Positions 5,245-6,643 of a stretch of DNA of 6,643 nucleotides are shown in pieces. Each line of letters starts with the position of its first letter. Within the stretch, counting starts at the first letter, position 1. Location: positions 1-6,643 of the forward strand of contig DATMYQ010000125.1 of NCBI GenBank assembly GCA_035560935.1. Direction: 5' to 3'. The stretch is from DATMYQ01 sp035560935. GTDB taxonomy: Bacteria > Bacillota > Negativicutes > Sporomusales > Sporomusaceae. Position numbers and translations under genes: made by a program. The notes under the pieces were generated by a model. That model was not told the origin of the DNA. It searched no databases and saw nothing but the letters and a program-made list of their open reading frames with translations.

Positions 5245-6643
5245 TTACCAAAGCCCTAATATCTTCCACCAAAAGCCACCAATTCCTACCCAAATGACCA
5301 TATTAATAATAGAAACAATAAAGCCCAACTTCCACCATGTTCCCTGATCTACATATCCGGCGCCAAAATATATCGGTGCCGGACCGGCAGCATAATGCGT
5401 CAGCGACATGCACAAATTAGACATGAACGCTAACGCCAGCGCCACCAAATAAGCAGGCGCCCCCGCCGCCACAGCCACCGACGCAAACGCAGCATACAGC
5501 GCGGTAATATGAGCCACCAAACTGGCAAAACCGTAATGTGCATACATATACACCACCAACAAAACTAAAAAGGCCTGCATCCACGGTACTCCGGCAATAC
5601 TCAGGCTGACCGCCTTGGCAAACCAGGGGATAAATCCTAATTTTCCCAGATAATCTGCCAAACCAATCAAAGCTCCCATCCATATCAGCGTATCCCATGC
5701 ACCCTTTTCATCCAACACGTCTTTCCATTCCAGCACCTTACTGATCATCATTACCGAAACCGCCAGCAAGGCAACCACCGTCGCATCCAGTTTAGTATAC
5801 TGAGAAGTGCTCCAGAGAATTAGAGCACCGACAAATACCGCCGCCACTACTTTTTCTCCGCCAGACATGCTCCCCATCGCTTCCAATTCTCTTGATGCAA
5901 GCACCTTGGCTTCCGGTGTACGGGTCACTTCCGGTGGATAGAATATATACAAAAACCAGGGCACCACAATCAGGGACAATATTCCCGGGACCGATGCCGC
6001 TAACGCCCATAGTCCCCAACTAATCTGTATGTTCAAAGTTTTGGCCGCCAACAGTGCAATCAGTGGATTCCCTGCCATAGCAGTCATAAACATCGCTGAA
6101 GTAATCGTATTCGACTGGTACGCCGTCTGCATCAGGTAGGACCCCATACGCCGTGACGAAGCGCCCGGCTCCGATTGAAACGCCGACGACAGACTTTTTA
6201 CAATCGGAAACAAAATACCGCCAGCCCGGGCTGTGTTGGATGGGGTTGCCGGGCTGATAATCAGATCACTGATCGCAATGGTATATCCCAGTTTCAGCGT
6301 GCTGTCACCCATAAAACGAATCAGAACATAAGCAATGCGTTTCCCCAGGCCGGTTTTAATAAATCCCTTGGCAAATAAAAAAGCTGATACAATCAGCCAA
6401 ATTGTACTATTACTGAAGCCCGACAATGCCTCCGCCGGTTTCAGCACTCCGCTTAATGCGGCGAAAGTCACACTAATGAACGCAACAGATCCGATAGGCA
6501 ATGGCTGCAAAATAAAACCCAGAATAGTGGCCACGAAAATTGCCAATAAGCGCCAGGCTTCCGGCTTCAGACCGTCAGGTATCGGGACAAACCAAAGGGT
6601 AACCAACGCGGCGATGACAATGGCTCCGCGAACTCCCTGATTC
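5245..6643 (-). CDS. DASS-family (CitT/YflS-like) di/tricarboxylate anion permease, 5' end outside window
   Basis: An inner-membrane transporter of the divalent anion:sodium symporter/ion transporter superfamily, probably carrying malate, 2-oxoglutarate, citrate, tartrate or a similar carboxylate. The frame stays open to the window edge: twelve more codons (ending GAIVIAA) precede the internal TTG at 6606 and fit the family's N-terminal helix, so the true start lies just outside and at least 465 residues are visible. Family motifs, counted from the TTG, are SPATPSNTARAGG (118-130), the substrate/sodium-binding SNT loop; YQSNTITSAMF (163-173); and near the C-terminus LTHYAAGPAPIYFG (402-415) with the closing WWKILGLW. 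The protein has about twelve hydrophobic segments with a polar loop near 224-250. Its end faces the ferredoxin gene across a shared terminator. Substrate and transport mode (symport or exchange) cannot be decided from sequence. Confidence 0.93.
   Translation of the reverse strand, partial: NQGVRGAIVIAALVTLWFVPIPDGLKPEAWRLLAIFVATILGFILQPLPIGSVAFISVTFAALSGVLKPAEALSGFSNSTIWLIVSAFLFAKGFIKTGLGKRIAYVLIRFMGDSTLKLGYTIAISDLIISPATPSNTARAGGILFPIVKSLSSAFQSEPGASSRRMGSYLMQTAYQSNTITSAMFMTAMAGNPLIALLAAKTLNIQISWGLWALAASVPGILSLIVVPWFLYIFYPPEVTRTPEAKVLASRELEAMGSMSGGEKVVAAVFVGALILWSTSQYTKLDATVVALLAVSVMMISKVLEWKDVLDEKGAWDTLIWMGALIGLADYLGKLGFIPWFAKAVSLSIAGVPWMQAFLVLLVVYMYAHYGFASLVAHITALYAAFASVAVAAGAPAYLVALALAFMSNLCMSLTHYAAGPAPIYFGAGYVDQGTWWKLGFIVSIINMVIWVGIGGFWWKILGLW

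Overview
The window looks like a piece of chromosome from an anaerobic Firmicute, most likely a Negativicute of the Sporomusaceae type (Sporomusa, Pelosinus and relatives). The reasons are a FapA/DUF342 protein with added N-terminal repeats, a stand-alone 2[4Fe-4S] ferredoxin, a CitT/YflS-type dicarboxylate permease, strong AGGAGG-like ribosome binding sites and frequent GTG/TTG starts. This placement is an inference from protein style, not a database match.

Layout. From 4745 down to 139 on the minus strand there is one tightly packed transcription unit: a possible 25-codon leader ORF (4668-4745), a 745-residue FapA-family protein with four 70-residue repeats (2409-4646), a 70-residue unknown protein (2140-2352), a 374-residue unknown membrane-anchored protein (1041-2165) and a 10-TM EamA/DMT-family transporter (139-1065). 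The last three genes overlap each other by 25-26 bases, so they are probably translationally coupled. Nothing recognisable lies in 1-138, and no terminator was found behind the DMT gene.

From about 4815 to 4870 there is a compact divergent promoter region. To its right, on the plus strand, a 71-residue two-cluster ferredoxin is encoded at 4900-5115. It converges on a DASS-family anion permease that enters from the right edge on the minus strand (5245-6643, 5' end cut by the window). Between these two convergent genes sits a perfect 24-bp hairpin with symmetric A/T tracts, which looks like a bidirectional intrinsic terminator.

How the genes fit together. The four-gene minus-strand unit is the unusual part. 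It combines a multi-domain beta-helix scaffold protein (FapA family), two uncharacterised proteins and a small-molecule exporter-like permease. Its joint function cannot be read from the sequence. The ferredoxin and the dicarboxylate permease look like separate metabolic genes: an electron carrier, and uptake or exchange of a di- or tricarboxylate. The most interesting points are the exact 70-residue periodicity in the FapA-like protein and its likely origin from the FapA N-terminal domain, the in-frame leader ORF in front of it, and the 374-residue protein, whose C-terminal half resembles a domain that I recall next to Mrr-like nucleases in actinobacteria but which has no nuclease here.
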